Of a stretch of 64,000 bases of DNA, positions 10,123 through 22,690 are shown piece after piece. Location: assembly GCA_964019135.1 (NCBI GenBank), contig OZ025263.1, forward strand, positions 18,701,123-18,765,122, written 5' to 3'. Position numbers and translations under genes: made by a program. The notes under the pieces are model-generated. The model saw only the letters and a program-made list of their open reading frames with translations. It did not search any database and was not told where the DNA came from. This DNA is from Arenicola marina. Lineage: Eukaryota; Annelida; Polychaeta; Arenicolidae. Numbering within the stretch: position 1 is the stretch's first letter; every line of letters begins with the position of its first letter.

Positions 10123-11302
10123 ATGATATTAGGGATATTTACATGCCTATAGAATAATGACAGTACTATGTTATACAACATATATCTTGGCCTATAGGAT
10201 GACAGTACCACGGTATAAAGCATATGTACATGCCTATAGGATGACAGTACTATGATATTAAGGACATATACATGATAATAGGATGGCAGTACCATGGTAT
10301 GTAGGATATATACATGCCTATAGGATGACAGTACCATGTTATATAGGATATATCCTGGCCTATAGGATGAGAGTACTAGATATATAGGATATATACAGGC
10401 CTATAGGATAATAGTACCATGGTATATATAATATATACATGATTCTAGGATGACGGTACAATGGTATATAGGATATATACATGCCTATAGGAGGACAGTA
10501 CCATGGTATATAGAATATATACTGACCTATGGTATGACGGTACCATGACATTAACGACATATACATGATTATAGGATGACAGTACTAGATATATAGGATA
10601 TATACACGCCTATAAGATGACAGTATCATGGTATATGGGATATGACATGATATATGGGATATATACATGATTATAGGATGGCAGTACCATGGTATATGGG
10701 ATATATACATGCCTATAGGATGACAATACTATGGTATTAAGGACATATACATGATCATAGGATGACAATGCTAGATATATAGGATATATACAGGCCTGTA
10801 GGATGACAGTACCATGTTATATAGGATATTTACTGGCCTTTAGGATGACAGTACCACGATATTAAGGATATATACATGATTATAGGATGACAGTACCATG
10901 ATATTTAGGATGATTATAGGATGACAGTATCATGATATTAAGGAAATATACATGACTATAGGATGAGAGTACTAGATATATGGGATATATACAGACCTAT
11001 AGGATGACAGTACCATGGTATATAGGATATATACTGGCCTTTAGGATGACAGTACCATGGTATATAGGATATATAATTGCCTATAGGATGGCAGTACCAT
11101 GGTATATAGGATACATACATGATTATAGGATGACAGTACCATGGTATATAGGATATATACAAGCCTATAGGATGGCAGTACCATGGTATATAGGATATAT
11201 ACATGATTATAAGATGACCATGAAGATTACCATGGTATAAAGGATATATACAAGCCTATAGGATGATATTATCATAATATAAAAGATATATACAGGCCTA
11301 AG
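10123..11302. repeat. 42-bp minisatellite, about 28 copies
   Basis: The unit contains TATAGGATGACAGTACCATG and a run of TATAGGATATATACATGCC. Left copies are degenerate, and copies from 10980 to 11230 are the most uniform. Because 42 is divisible by 3, both strands show short periodic open frames with a 14-residue repeat; these are not genes. Confidence 0.93.
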
Positions 11303-12895
11303 TGGTGTGAGGATTCAGCATTTAGAGTAAGGTAATTACGTGAATAATTCAGTCACGGTGTAAGCCGTAAGGTGCAGTGCAGCAAATAATTCAATACGAA
11401 GTGGTAAAAGTGCATGATTTATTAGACGTTAGGTCGTTGCTGTTATTATGACGGCTACCAATGTCCCCGGCAACCGGAGCCATTGCCAGTTCCATCTGTT
11501 GGTTGCCTCGGTGTACCGCAGTATGGCGCCACCGTATGATCGCACCAGGGATCAGGGGTGAGTTCGTGTATGCCAGCGGAGTAGTCGCACTCCACGAAGT
11601 GCATAACCGAACGCGGAGATTGTGGTATGATAGCGCGGTCACGTGGTACATTTTACTCCCGGGACCTTACTCCCCACCCAGAGGAGGATTTAGACATGGC
11701 CCAACAATACGTAAAATATACATAAAGTAGTATTTAAACCTGCGAAAAATCGGTAAATAATGTTATAACAACTAGAATAAAATAATGAACACAACACGTA
11801 TCCGTTGATTTATTTTATGGTACTGTTTAAAACGATCTTTATGATTTGTTCAGTTCAGCAAGTGCAACATCCACGCGGACCGCGGACTTTGCGTTCGGTT
11901 TACCTAGATTCGCACATGAGCGGAAAGTATGAGTGCGCATGCTCCAAACATCTGCGCCGATTACTCCGGTCGCATATATCCGAACTCACCCCACATGTTC
12001 TACGGGACGTCATTTTGCTGCTGGCTTGGCCATATAGCGCGTCATAGACAAATTCAAATCGTTTAGATTACTCAACGGCTGGAGACATCGGGTGGCAGTC
12101 TTTAGTATCTCATTTCTACGTGGTAGTTTTTTGCTCTGTAAGGCATTTAGGATTAAGCTATCGTTGAGGTTCTAATATGTCATAAAAATATGAATAGGGA
12201 TAACTTCTGTGGAATCTCAGATTTTTCTGATGCGTCACGTGACGTCACGATGACGTCACTTTCAGTACATACAAAACATACCAAATCATCGGCAAAAAAA
12301 GTGGCGCCATATTGTAGGGAAGTAGTCCCTCTTATAGCTGCGAACTAAAAACAAGACGTTCCAATCGTACTTCCGGTTCCAAGGGTGACCGCAATTCCAT
12401 ATGGAACTTTCCATGTTGAAGCCCTCCAGCTCTCATCCCAGGGAAAATGTACCATATGCCAACCCTGGAAGTATTGTATTTATCTCCGTAGACAAATTTA
12501 AATAGGCACCAAAATATTTCCCAGAAGTCATTGCGCGCACTTTTTCCAAAATGGCAGATAATTGCGAAGTCACATGCAGGCGAGCGCAACGATTGGTCGA
12601 CAGTTTTGTTAGTTAACTAATTGTTTTCTGCGACCCTCAAACCGGAAGCTGTTGGTGTCTTACCCTGATATTGACACGGCGACACGGCGATGTTTATAAT
12701 TGACAACGCGACATTGGGGCTGCCTTAGAATCGACAGGCGACACAAGACACAAGACACAAGATCCTCTTCTTAAGATCGACACGCGACTTGGACCTCTTC
12801 TTAAAATCGACATGCGGCATGGAGTTTTACAAATTATTCTCTGTTGTATAATCACTTAATAATATACACCACAGAATTGTGAATCAATAATAAAA
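11303..12895. other. No gene seen; clustered TGACGTCA sites
   Basis: No supported coding frame. Two GTGACGTCAC/ATGACGTCAC sites lie close together near 12238-12260, which could bind bZIP factors. That is a motif match only. Confidence 0.45.
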
Positions 12896-12905
12896 TGTGA
12901 CAGAA
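12896..12905. other. 3' target-site duplication of SINE copy 1
   Basis: TGTGACAGAA here matches 13160-13169 exactly and brackets the SINE. Confidence 0.75.
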
Positions 12906-13159
12906 AGTTGGCAGTATATTCAGGACGCTTTAACCAATTCTAGTCATATCACGTCAATTGGAAAAGGAAGAGTAGAGCGGAGCCAACTCCCCGGGGTAAC
13001 ACCCCTACTCTTTTCGAAGAAAGAATGGGATTTTTTATCCTGCGACCCCACAGGCATGATCACAGCGGGGCTCGAACTACCGATCCACCTGCTGGCTTTC
13101 AGGTGGTTATGAACGCTCATTGCGAGCGTTTTAACCCACGGAGCTATCGGGGCCGCCCC
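12906..13159 (-). mobile_element. tRNA-derived SINE, copy 1 (full-length head)
   Basis: Read on the minus strand, the element starts GGGGCGGCCCCGATAGCTCC. A box-A-like TAGCTCCGTGGG lies at about 13136-13146 and a box B, AGTTCGAGCCCC, at 13067-13078: the two parts of an internal RNA polymerase III promoter. A non-tRNA body follows, with TGGGGTCGCAGGATAAA and TTGGTTAAAGCGTC; the same body occurs at 60502-60729. A 10-bp target-site duplication (12896-12905 and 13160-13169) shows retroposition. The open frame 12897-13112 is only a reading of this SINE and is not a gene. Confidence 0.85.
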
Positions 13160-13169
13160 TGTGACAGAA
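13160..13169. other. 5' target-site duplication of SINE copy 1
   Basis: TGTGACAGAA, identical to 12896-12905. Confidence 0.75.
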
Positions 13170-14962
13170 TTTATGTTGGCGGCTAATGGTAAGCTGAGGA
13201 TAAATTGGCTTGTTCAGCCAAACGCGGAAAAGAACTGAACTGGCTGTCTTGTTACTAACAGCACACCAACACACCGTCCTGTAAACGCAGAACACTAAAT
13301 ACTAAACACAACTACTGTGGTTTTCATTTTACAAAAGCCTTTAAGTTAGTTGAAAAAAAAATCTGCCGCTCTCACCAAATCAAACACTTGACACTTTAGC
13401 ACCTCGAACTGCTTCCTTCAAGCAAGTGACGTAGCATACATGCATACATGCCACCAAAAGATCCCATATTTTTCTTTTTGTAAATGAGCGTTGCAAAGGT
13501 AATATATGCTGCTTCCAAGGAATTAAACCTCTGTAAAACAAGTATTACCCCCCGAGCAATTCAATCAGACTAAAGTCAAAGCCATAATTTTTTGTCTTTT
13601 TGCTCGTGAACACAAAACAATTCCCCACATTTGCCATTCTACTTCTGTGTCAGTCTTTGATGTCCATGCTAACTCGTTCCATCACTCAGCCCTTCCCATT
13701 TTGTATTCCTCGCCTTTATCACGCAACCCCCCCCCCCCCGAATTCACACCACTCTGCTCTCCCCTCCCCCCCCCCCACCATCCCTCTTTTCCTACCCTCC
13801 TTTAGTAGGTGTGGAGATGGATTGGACATTTTTTTTACTCATTACTCTATTGGGAACCGAAAGACACTTCCGTGTGGCGCCAACTTCTAAAGACACCACG
13901 GAGCAGGTTTTTTGCCCTCGGCCAAAGCCCTCAGTCACATGGAGTTGGCGGAGTGTTTAAACAATGACGGAGCGGTTGGTGACTCCGGTAACGGGGTTAT
14001 TTCTGCGGCGGAAAGAAAAAAGAACACGTGGTCGCTCCAGAGATTATGTCTGCGGGAAGTACTCAAAGCCAGATTGCGATCACCGCTTCTCTCCATAAAT
14101 ATATAGGACAAATAGACCCAACATTCAAATATATCAGAGCTGAGATACACGACTTATATATATATAAGTTTATATATATATAATAGGAGCATAAACTTCA
14201 TGCTGACTTGCACATTTCCAATGCCAACCCAGGAAACTTAATATACAATCCGCGTCCCAGTGACCTCAACCCTCCCCGACCCACTGAGGGGTGTAAAGAT
14301 CGCCATCGGGTGGGAGGTATACTCTCCCTGTATATGGCGCCCCTGATATTGCGGGTGATCAGTGCCGCGCGTACTGATTGTACGGGACACTCGTTGGAAG
14401 TAAACGAATGGACTTCCGGTCCGGCCGACCGCCCGACCATGGCGATTAGGGCGGGGAGGGGTGGGGTGGGGGGGTTGAGGGGGAGGGGGGTGAAGGGGGA
14501 GGGCAGTGGCGACTGGGGGTTAGGTAGATATCGCTGTGTACACACAGTAGTATGGGTGTAGGTGTACCTGAGAGCGAGAATGGACGCGGGGTGTGTGAGT
14601 GTGTTTGGAGGGGGTGGGGATGGGGGTCATAAGCGCGCTGCACCCATTGAATAGCCCGGCGACGTGGATCACAGAGATATAATGGCAACAGGTCGGGTGG
14701 AGCTACAGGACCGGGGGGAGGGTGGCGGTGGTAGGGAAGATAAAAGCACAGGATGGAACGAATAAGGGTGTATAGGGTAGATAGACGAGGAAGACAGGAG
14801 TGGTCGAGCTAGGTGTGCGATTGAAGAGATGTGATAAGGGTGGGCGATAAAATGGGAGGCGAGGAGGGAAGAGAAGAAGTTAGCGGTGGGGGGAAAGGAA
14901 GGCAAAACAATGAGGAAGAGGTGATGGAAATGGTGGAGGGCAAGGGGATAGACAGGACGAGA
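13170..14962. other. No gene seen; C- and G-rich runs
   Basis: Contains C runs near 13728-13738 and 13766-13776, an AT dinucleotide stretch near 14157-14182 and a G-rich block at about 14445-14520. No coding frame has recognisable content. Confidence 0.5.
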
Positions 14963-17535
14963 AGGGGTGAGAAACGGAGTTGAGAGAAAAGGAGTTGAAG
15001 GGTGAGAAACGGAGTTGAGAGCAAGGGAGATGAAGGGTGAGAAACGGAGTTGTTGGGCAAAAGAGATGAAGGGTGAGAAATAAGTAAAGAGCAAGGGAGA
15101 TGAAGGATGAGAAACGGAGCTGAGAGCAAGGGAGATGAAGGGTGAGAAATAAGTATTGAGCAAGGGAGATGAAAGATGAGAAACGGAGTTGAGAGCAAGG
15201 GAGGTGAAGGGTGAGACGCGGAGTTGAGAGCAAGGGTATGTGAGAAAGGGATTTGAGAGCAGGGAGATGGAGGGTGAGAAACGAGTTGAGAGCAAGGGAG
15301 ATGAAGGGTGAGAAACGAGTTGAGAGCAAGGAAGATGAAGGGTGAGAAACGAGTTAAGGACAAGGGGGCGGATAGGAAAGGTGAGAAACGGAGTTGAGAG
15401 CAGGGAAGAAGAAGGGTGAGAAACGAGTTGAGAGCAGGGAAGATGAACGGCGAGAAACGAGTTGAGGACAAGGGAGAGAAGATGAAAGGTGAGAAACGGA
15501 GTTGAGAGCAAGGGAGATGAAGGTGAGAAACGAGTTGAGAGCAGGGAAGAAGAAGGGTGAGAAACGAGTTGAGAGTCGGGAAGATGAAGGGTGAGAAACG
15601 AGTTAAGGACAAGGAGGCGGATAGGAAAGGTGAGAAACGGAGTTGAGAGCAGGGAAGAAGAAGGGTGAGAAACGAGTTGAGAGCAGGGAAGATGAAGGGT
15701 GAGAAACGAGTTGAGGACAAAGGAGAGGAGATGAAAGGTGAGAAACGAAGTTGAGGGCCAGGAAGATGAAGGGTGAGAAACAAGTTGAGAGCAAGGAAGA
15801 TGATGGGTGAGAAACGAGTGGAGAGCAGGGAAGATGAAAGGTGAGAAACGAGTTGAAGACAAGAGAGAGGAGATGAAAGGTGAGAAACGAGTTGAGAGCA
15901 AGGGAGATGAAGGGTGAGAAACGAGTTGAGAGCAAGGGAGCTGAAGGGTGAGAAACGAGTTGAGGGCAAGGGAGAAGAGATGAAGGTGAGAAACGAGTTG
16001 AGAGTCGGGAAGATGAAGGGTGAGAAACGAGTTAAGGACAAGGAGGCGGATAGGAAAGGTGAGAAACGGAGTTGAGAGCAGGGAAGAAGAAGGGTGAGAA
16101 ACGAGTTGAGAGCAGGGAAGATGAAGGGTGAGAAACGAGTTGAGGACAAGGGAGAGGAGATGAAAGGTGAGAAACGAAGTTGAGGGCCAGGAAGATGAAG
16201 GGTGAGAAACGAGTTGAGAGCAAGGAAGATGATGGGTGAGAAACGAGTTGAGAGCAGGGAAGATGAAAGGTGAGAAACGAGTTGAAGACAAGAGAGAGGA
16301 GATGAAAGGTGAGAAACGAGTTGAGAGCAAGGGAGATGAAGGGTGAGAAACGAGTTGAGAGCAAGGAAGCTGAAGGGTGAGAAACGAGTTGAGGGCAAGG
16401 GAGAAGAGATGAAGGGTGAGAAACGAGTTGAGAGCAGGGGAGTTGAGGGTGAGAAACGAGTTGAGAGCAAGGAAGATGAAGGGTGAGAAACGAGTTGAGA
16501 GCAGGGAAGATGATGGGTGAGAAACGAGTTGAGAGCAGGGAAGATGAAGGGTGAGAAACGAGTTGAGAGCAAGGAAGATGAAGGGTGAGACACGAGTTGA
16601 GAGCAGGGAAGATGATGGGTGAGACACGAGTTGAGGACAAGGGAGAGGAGATGAAAGGTGAGAAACGAAGTTGAGGGCAAGGAAGATGAAGGGTGAGAAA
16701 CGAGTTGAGAGCAAGGAAGATGAAGGGTGAGACACGAGTTGAGAGCAGGGGAGATGATGGGTGAGAAACGAGTTGAGAGCAGGGAAGATGAAGGGCGAGA
16801 AACGAGTTGAGGACAAGAGAGAGGAGATGAAAGGTGAGAAACGAAGTTGAGAGCAAGGGAGATGAAGGGCGAGAAACGAGTTGAGCGCAAGGGGATGAGA
16901 AACGGAGTTGAGAGCAAGGAAGGTGAAGGGTGAGAAACGAGTTGAGAGCAAGGAAGCTGAAGGGTGAGAAACGAGTTGAGAGCAAGGGAGAAGAGATGAA
17001 GGGTGAGAAACGAGTTGAGAGCAGGGGAGTTGAGGGTGAGAAACGAGTTGAGAGCAAGGAAGATGAAGGGTGAGAAACGAGTTGAGAGCAGGGAAGATGA
17101 TGGGTGAGAAACGAGTTGAGAGCAGGGAAGATGAAGGGTGAGAAACGAGTTGAGAGCAAGGAAGATGAAGGGTGAGACACGAGTTGAGAGCAGGAAAGAT
17201 GATGGGTGAGACACGAGTTGAGGACAAGGGAGAGGAGATGAAAGGTGAGAAACGAAGTTGAGGGCAAGGAAGATGAAGGGTGAGAAACGAGTTGAGAGCA
17301 AGGAAGATGAAGGGTGAGACACGAGTTGAGAGCAGGGGAGATGATGGGTGAGAAACGAGTTGAGAGCAGGGAAGATGAAGGGCGAGAAACGAGTTGAGGA
17401 CAAGAGAGAGGAGATGAAAGGTGAGAAACGAAGTTGAGAGCAAGGGAGATGAAGGGCGAGAAACGAGTTGAGCGCAAGGGGATGAGAAACGGAGTTGAGA
17501 GCAAGGGAGGTGAAGGGCGAGAAACGACTTGAAGG
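14963..17535. repeat. Purine-rich minisatellite of 34-39-bp units with higher-order repeats
   Basis: The unit reads GAGAAACGAGTTGAGAGCAA followed by GGAAGATGAAGGGT (34 bp), with longer GACAAGGGAGAGGAGATGAA variants. Blocks recur at larger spacing: 15601 and 16030 start the same block 429 bp apart, and 16621 and 17208 start another about 588 bp apart. The minus strand is open in all three frames for 490 to 1006 codons because the unit has no stop on that strand. There is no sign of a real protein. Confidence 0.95.
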
Positions 17536-17804
17536 CAAGTGAGGAGAGACGATGGGCGACGGTCTGGCTCTGATCTCTGATCGTGTTGTGCAAGAAAGTG
17601 TGTTTAGGCTTTGATGGAGAGGGACTGAGGAATATTATTGAGGGCATATATCCATATATGACTCCTGGACGGCAACTTTTTTTCATCAATTAGAGCTAGA
17701 TATGCTCAAGGGTTGAAAGGGTTCACCCAGATGAATTCGATACACCTTTTAAGTAAAGTCTTCCATATGACAAATGGGTTGGCGCAAATCACCAGCGAGG
17801 CATA
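17536..17804. other. No gene seen
   Basis: Short unique stretch between the purine array and the inverted-repeat element. Confidence 0.5.
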
Positions 17805-18342
17805 CAGCTTGTCAGGCAGCAGCGGATCACTTTTGTCTAAGGCTTGATTGAGAATGTCTCCTAATGAACTGATGCATCATCTTAGGCTCATTCTTATCAG
17901 AAATGCAGGCTCTTTTCTTGTATAGCAAACTTGATCATTCTCCCGCAACAGCCTGTCTAAAAATGGGCCATGTTGCAATTCTGCTTGATGGAGGGATCTG
18001 ATTATTTTTATGAAGGTTCACGGTATATACAGCTATGAAAAAATTAGCTCAGTTGTGTACATATGTATTCACTTCGGCATGAATGGCCTGTTGAAATGGA
18101 AGTTGCTGCTTCGCACGAGAACTCTCGGAGCAAAGAGCTCGCTACCGGAAGTGCATTTGAGGTAAAAAAAAATGTAAACATCGGTAGAACGTCGTGCTTT
18201 TGAACTTATTTCAAGTCAGTGGGTAATTATCTTTGAAATAAGTTCTAATTTATTACATTTAGTGGCTTTTAATAGCAACGATTTGACGGTGAACAGCAAG
18301 TGATCCGCTACTGCCTGTTATCGGTTACTGCCCGACAAGCTG
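17805..18342. mobile_element. Non-autonomous DNA element with inverted ends and TA flanks
   Basis: The left end CAGCTTGTC (17805-17813) is followed by GGCAGCAGCGGATCACTT (17815-17832). The right end carries the complement of both blocks (18298-18315 and 18334-18342). Between the two blocks on the right is an extra 18-19 bp resembling a second copy of the GGCAGTA block. TA lies on both sides, as for Tc1/mariner-type insertions. No transposase is present in the 538 bp. Family assignment is inference. Confidence 0.6.
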
Positions 18343-19018
18343 TACAAAAGTTTGCATTGTTTTTCCTTATCATAGTTAATAGTGAACGTGACACCACATC
18401 CGAATTTACATTAAAGAACCTTGGTGGAATATTGACCAATTACGCTAAAGCTGCGCATATCAATTATTTCACTTAAAAACCGCTTGTCATATGTCATTAT
18501 TAATCATTTATTTATCTAATATTTATTTATTAATAGTATTAATAAATGGAAATTATGAATGTAACTACTTGTTGCATAATACACATATATATTGTGCATT
18601 TAATTTTGAAAATCGTGCGACTGTTTGTGAGACTGTTATGTTTTTCTCGACTGTCCTAATTATGACCGCGAGAGGGAATGGTTATTCGGCACTCTAATGA
18701 AGATAACTCACTACCTCAATCGAAAATATATTGTACATATCTTCCTCTATGACCACGAACGTTTAACTAATAGCTTGAGTGTCATTGACGGCGCATATGA
18801 GTTTGTTTTATCTGCCAATAACGTATGGTGTCCTAATTTTGTCCTTCCAAATGTTTTTGCTTCTAAAAACGCACCGTTCTTCTAAATTAGAACGAATGAG
18901 TGAAGCCATTTAATTGTTCATTTTAAAGATTAAGTCCGCTATCCGTTGGTGAAAATAAAAATAAATTATTTCTGTTGCGTGATTAATTATGAGAAATGTT
19001 ATGGGAGTGGTGTAAAAC
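18343..19018. other. No gene seen
   Basis: AT-rich sequence without supported features. Confidence 0.5.
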
Positions 19019-19054
19019 TGACGATATTAGGAACGCGAGTTCTTAATATCGTCA
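19019..19054. repeat. Near-perfect hairpin, 16-bp arms with GCGA loop
   Basis: TGACGATATTAGGAAC is followed by GCGA and then GTTCTTAATATCGTCA; the arms are complementary except for one position. Two more ATCGTCA motifs lie at about 19070 and 19090. The role is unknown. Confidence 0.85.
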
Positions 19055-19969
19055 CAACGGGTGTCCAAATATCGTCAGGTAGACCTATTATCGTCATACC
19101 CAAATAGTGAAGATCTAAATACCCTCTTGATTGAACTTAAAATGTTGATTGTTAAACTTAAACGGCGAACTAAACGAAAACTGCAAGTATTTAGACCTAA
19201 CATGTTTCACAGATAATTATTTCGACATCAGATCTCACGGATGACGGTTTATGACGGTTCAAATTTACGGTAAATTATCCTAGTAAATCTAAATTAATGC
19301 CGGTATCTGTCAATACAAATTATGCATGCCAGACAATTTGCATTTCTGCAACATATGGCCAACGCTGTCTGGAATTCTAATAAAGAACCCTTACTTGTTC
19401 TGCACCACGAGGAAGGTGTGCATGGTAAAGCATATAATATACACCTACGATGCCTGACTAGACACACCCTTTTTCTCCTACATTTGATCAACAGCGCGGG
19501 CTCTAGTGAGCAACTACGTCTGTTAGAACCCAAAATGTCATAGTGATGGAAACGTCAGACCTTGGTAGAATCAAATCCACAGTTTTAAGTTTGACTTCAA
19601 CCATCCCGGTTATCGCCCACACAACCTTGCGTTACGTTTTAAAGGAGGCAGGGCAGGGCCACTTAAAGAAGTAATTGCTTGACAATTATAGTGACCTCAA
19701 GTAAGGCGTAGGAAAAGAAGGAAATCAAAGGTTTCTAGGAGTAGGAAGTAGCAAGGGATAAACCCGGGGGGGGGGGGTTACCCCACATTGCATCGTTTAG
19801 TAACTTATATACTGCCTCATATATTCATAACCTCCGTCAATAGAAACGGCGATTGAGGCAGTGCTTAACTGTACATTTGCTCCCAGATGACGTCATACCA
19901 CAGGTCGTGTGGTATGATGTTTTCGTCCCTATGACGTTTTGGGTCCTAAAGTATGTCTTAAATGTTGGC
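19055..19969. other. No gene seen; G run near 19766
   Basis: Short frames at 19294-19543 overlap on both strands and have no recognisable domain. Confidence 0.5.
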
Positions 19970-21070
19970 CCCAGTCTTCCATCTCCATCATCACCTTTTC
20001 CGTCCCTCCCCCTGCAGCGTTCTATCTTCCAATCACACTGCTGTCTCCATCTTCGGTCCCTCCTCTTCTTATGTCCTATAACCAACTACACCGCTTTTAC
20101 CTTCCGGTACCTCCCCTTCTAGCACCCCGTCTTCTATTTACACTGTTGTCACCCTTCCCAAGGCCTCCCCTTCCTGCGCCGTGCCGTTAACTACACCGCT
20201 GTCACGTTTCCGGTACACCCCCTTCCTGCACAGTCTTTTAACCACACCGCTGTCACCTTTCCGGAACCTCCCCTACCGGCGCGCTCCATTCTAACTTCAC
20301 CGCTATCACCGTTTAGGTACATCCCCTTCCTGCACAGTCTTCAAACTACATCGCGGTCACCTATCCGGTACCTCCCATTCATGCACATTGTCTTCCAACT
20401 ACATCGCGGTCACCTTTCCCGTACCTCCCTTTCCTGCGCCTTGTCTCCAACTACACTGCTATCACCTTTCCGGTACCTCTCATTCCTGCACACAGTCTTC
20501 AAACTACACCGCTGTCCCCTTTCCGGTACCTCCCTTTCCTCCGCCTTGTCTCCAACTACACTGCTATCACCTTTCCGGTACCTCCCATTCCTGCACACAG
20601 TCTTCAAACTACACCGCTGTGCTGTCCCCTTTCCGGTACCTCCCTTTCCTCCGCCTTGTCTCCAACTACACTGCTATCACCTTTCCAGTACCTCCCATTC
20701 CTGCACACAGTCTTCAAACTACACCGCTGTCCCCTTTCCGGTACCTCCCTTTCCTCCGCCTTGTCTCCAACTACACTGCTATCACCTTTCCGGTACCTCC
20801 CATTCCTGCACACAGTCTTCAAACTACACCGCTGTCACATTTCCGGTACTTTCCCTTCCAGCATAGAGTCTTCAAACTACATCGCTGTCACTTTTTCCGG
20901 TATCTCCTCTTTCTGCCCCCTCCATTCTAACTTCACCGCTGTTACCTTCTCGGTACCTCCCTTTCCTGCGCCTTGTCTCCAACAACACCCCTTCCTGAAT
21001 TCCGCTTTCACCTTTATGATACCTCCCTTTCCTGAGCTCCGTCTTACAACTACACCGCTGTCACTTTTCA
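19970..21070. repeat. Pyrimidine-rich minisatellite, 52-53-bp units paired into a 105-bp dimer
   Basis: Units share CTTTCCGGTACCTCCC and AACTACACCGCTGTC. In the central part (20440-20830) a 52-bp and a 53-bp variant alternate, one with CCGCCTTGTCTCC and the other with CACACAGTCTTCA. Edges are degenerate. Open frames of up to 180 codons on the plus strand are by-products. Confidence 0.92.
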
Positions 21071-22204
21071 ACATGATTTGCTTGGAACCATGGCTCGTCT
21101 TGGTAATATTTAGTTAATAGTGATATTCTCTCAAACTCGGTCAGATAATACCATCCTTGGTGGGGGCTTAGTAGAGATGCAAGGGGTGGAAGTGGGGGGA
21201 GGGGGGTAACCTACCGTCACGCAAACGGATGTCACGTTTAGGGGTTTAACCCCCTCTAATGCAAAAGGATATCAAGTTTAGAGGCAAAATACATCCTTCC
21301 AAATATTGGACACATTGTGGCAATGCAAAAAAACAGCATTCTCATCGGTATATAAAAACCATAACGAATCGTTAATAATCATATTATCAGTAATAACTTA
21401 TGAAATACAAGGTGCGATGGGTGGTAGCTAAAATCTACCCAGCCTTGCTTATCTAAAGCATATTGACTTCCTTATATATAGGTCTACGAACCCACTATAA
21501 TAATCAACGAAGGAACAAACAACACAAGGGCAATTGTGATGCCTCCTGTGTAAAGATTGCAATTAACGTTAGTTTAATTAATTTCTGAGATTATTGCTTA
21601 GTTGAAAATTCCAATAGAGAAACCCAGCGCTTCTAAGTTACGTTACATTTTCACTGCTCATTTTTTTGCCTACAGCTATGACTTAGGGCTGAACTAATTA
21701 AGGCTCGAATGACCCCATAAGGGCGGCATTAAGTGCGGTTTCCCACTCTGCCTTAGACTCACTCCGCCAGGGCTCCATTATATATCTGTGTTGTAGCCTA
21801 CGTCCTCAATGCATTTTTGCACTCGTTCGCCAGGGCGGCGCTTCGCAAATCGATAGGAAAAATGCGTCGCGCATTTCTACAAACTAGTGCTGGGACCCAG
21901 CCTAAGCCTAACAACACATGAAACCAGGTGATGATAAGAAAGAGTTCTGTCACAATTATAACTTTTTCGAAAGGGTACAAGATGTTTTTTGCTGTATTAA
22001 ATACACAAAGCTCGTTATTTCTATGTTCTATTATTGAAAATTAAAATGATGCAAGAAATGACAGCTGATTTGACCGTTTTTCAAGAATCTGGAAATTTGC
22101 CCTCGGCCGACAGCAGCGGTAAAAGCTAGTTTGCGTAGCGCCACCGTGAGGGGAGCTTGGCGGTTTCTCATCGCTTCAGCACCTTACCACGCATTATTGC
22201 GTGG
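21071..22204. other. No gene seen; small hairpin at 22186-22205
   Basis: ACCACGCA, then TTAT, then TGCGTGGT forms a perfect 8-bp stem at the outer edge of the inverted-repeat arm that follows. Nothing else is supported. Confidence 0.5.
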
Positions 22205-22690
22205 TGGTCCCGTGAGAGGTGGCATCACGCAAACATGCAACAAGCCAGACTATGCCGGACTCTCTGCAATGATTCTCTGTAACATGACACAACTACAACC
22301 CAAGCGCAACACAGGTGTTGATGCGCGAGACATCGCAATTGAAATCACGCGAGTTATCTCGGACAGGTAGAAAGAACTGTCCAGCGGTCGACTCTGATGG
22401 AAGGCGATATGGTGGCGGCGGTTGCTATCGTACGGATTACATTGATATCCGAGCAGTAATGTTAAACACGATGCCAGCTTGATGCGGCTTTTGCTCCATG
22501 TAAAACGGCATCTCAACACCAGGTTTGCTTGATGAGTATTTCTTGCTCTCTCTTGATGGTTTCGTCACGTTTTGCTTTGTGTTGTTTTGCTCAACTTGAC
22601 ACCTGCAGACAACACCAGGAACCTGAATGTAATAGCCGGAATTGCATTGTGTCACATTTGATTGTATTTTAAATGAACCTGAATCTGATT
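22205..22690 (+). repeat. Left arm of a long inverted repeat flanking the pyrimidine array
   Basis: The segment is similar, in reverse complement, to about 28045-28620. Strong blocks are GGCGATATGGTGG with CGGCGGTT, CAGGTTTGCTTGATGAGTAT, CGTCACGTTTTGCT and GGAATTGCATTGTGTCACAT. Similarity weakens outward but GAGAGGTGGCATCA still matches GGGAGGTGGTATCA. The array starts where the similarity ends. It may be the end of a transposon-like unit or one of two inverted copies of a dispersed repeat. Confidence 0.75.

Noticed and set aside
12897..13112. 71-codon plus frame similar to the minus frame 60495-60722
   Set aside because: The similarity comes from two copies of one SINE; the frames are antisense to the SINE and not conserved genes.
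14669..17689. Minus-strand open frame of about 1000 codons
   Set aside because: It is formed by the 34-39-bp array, and the other two minus frames are also open; low-complexity Leu/Ser/Pro content and no domain.
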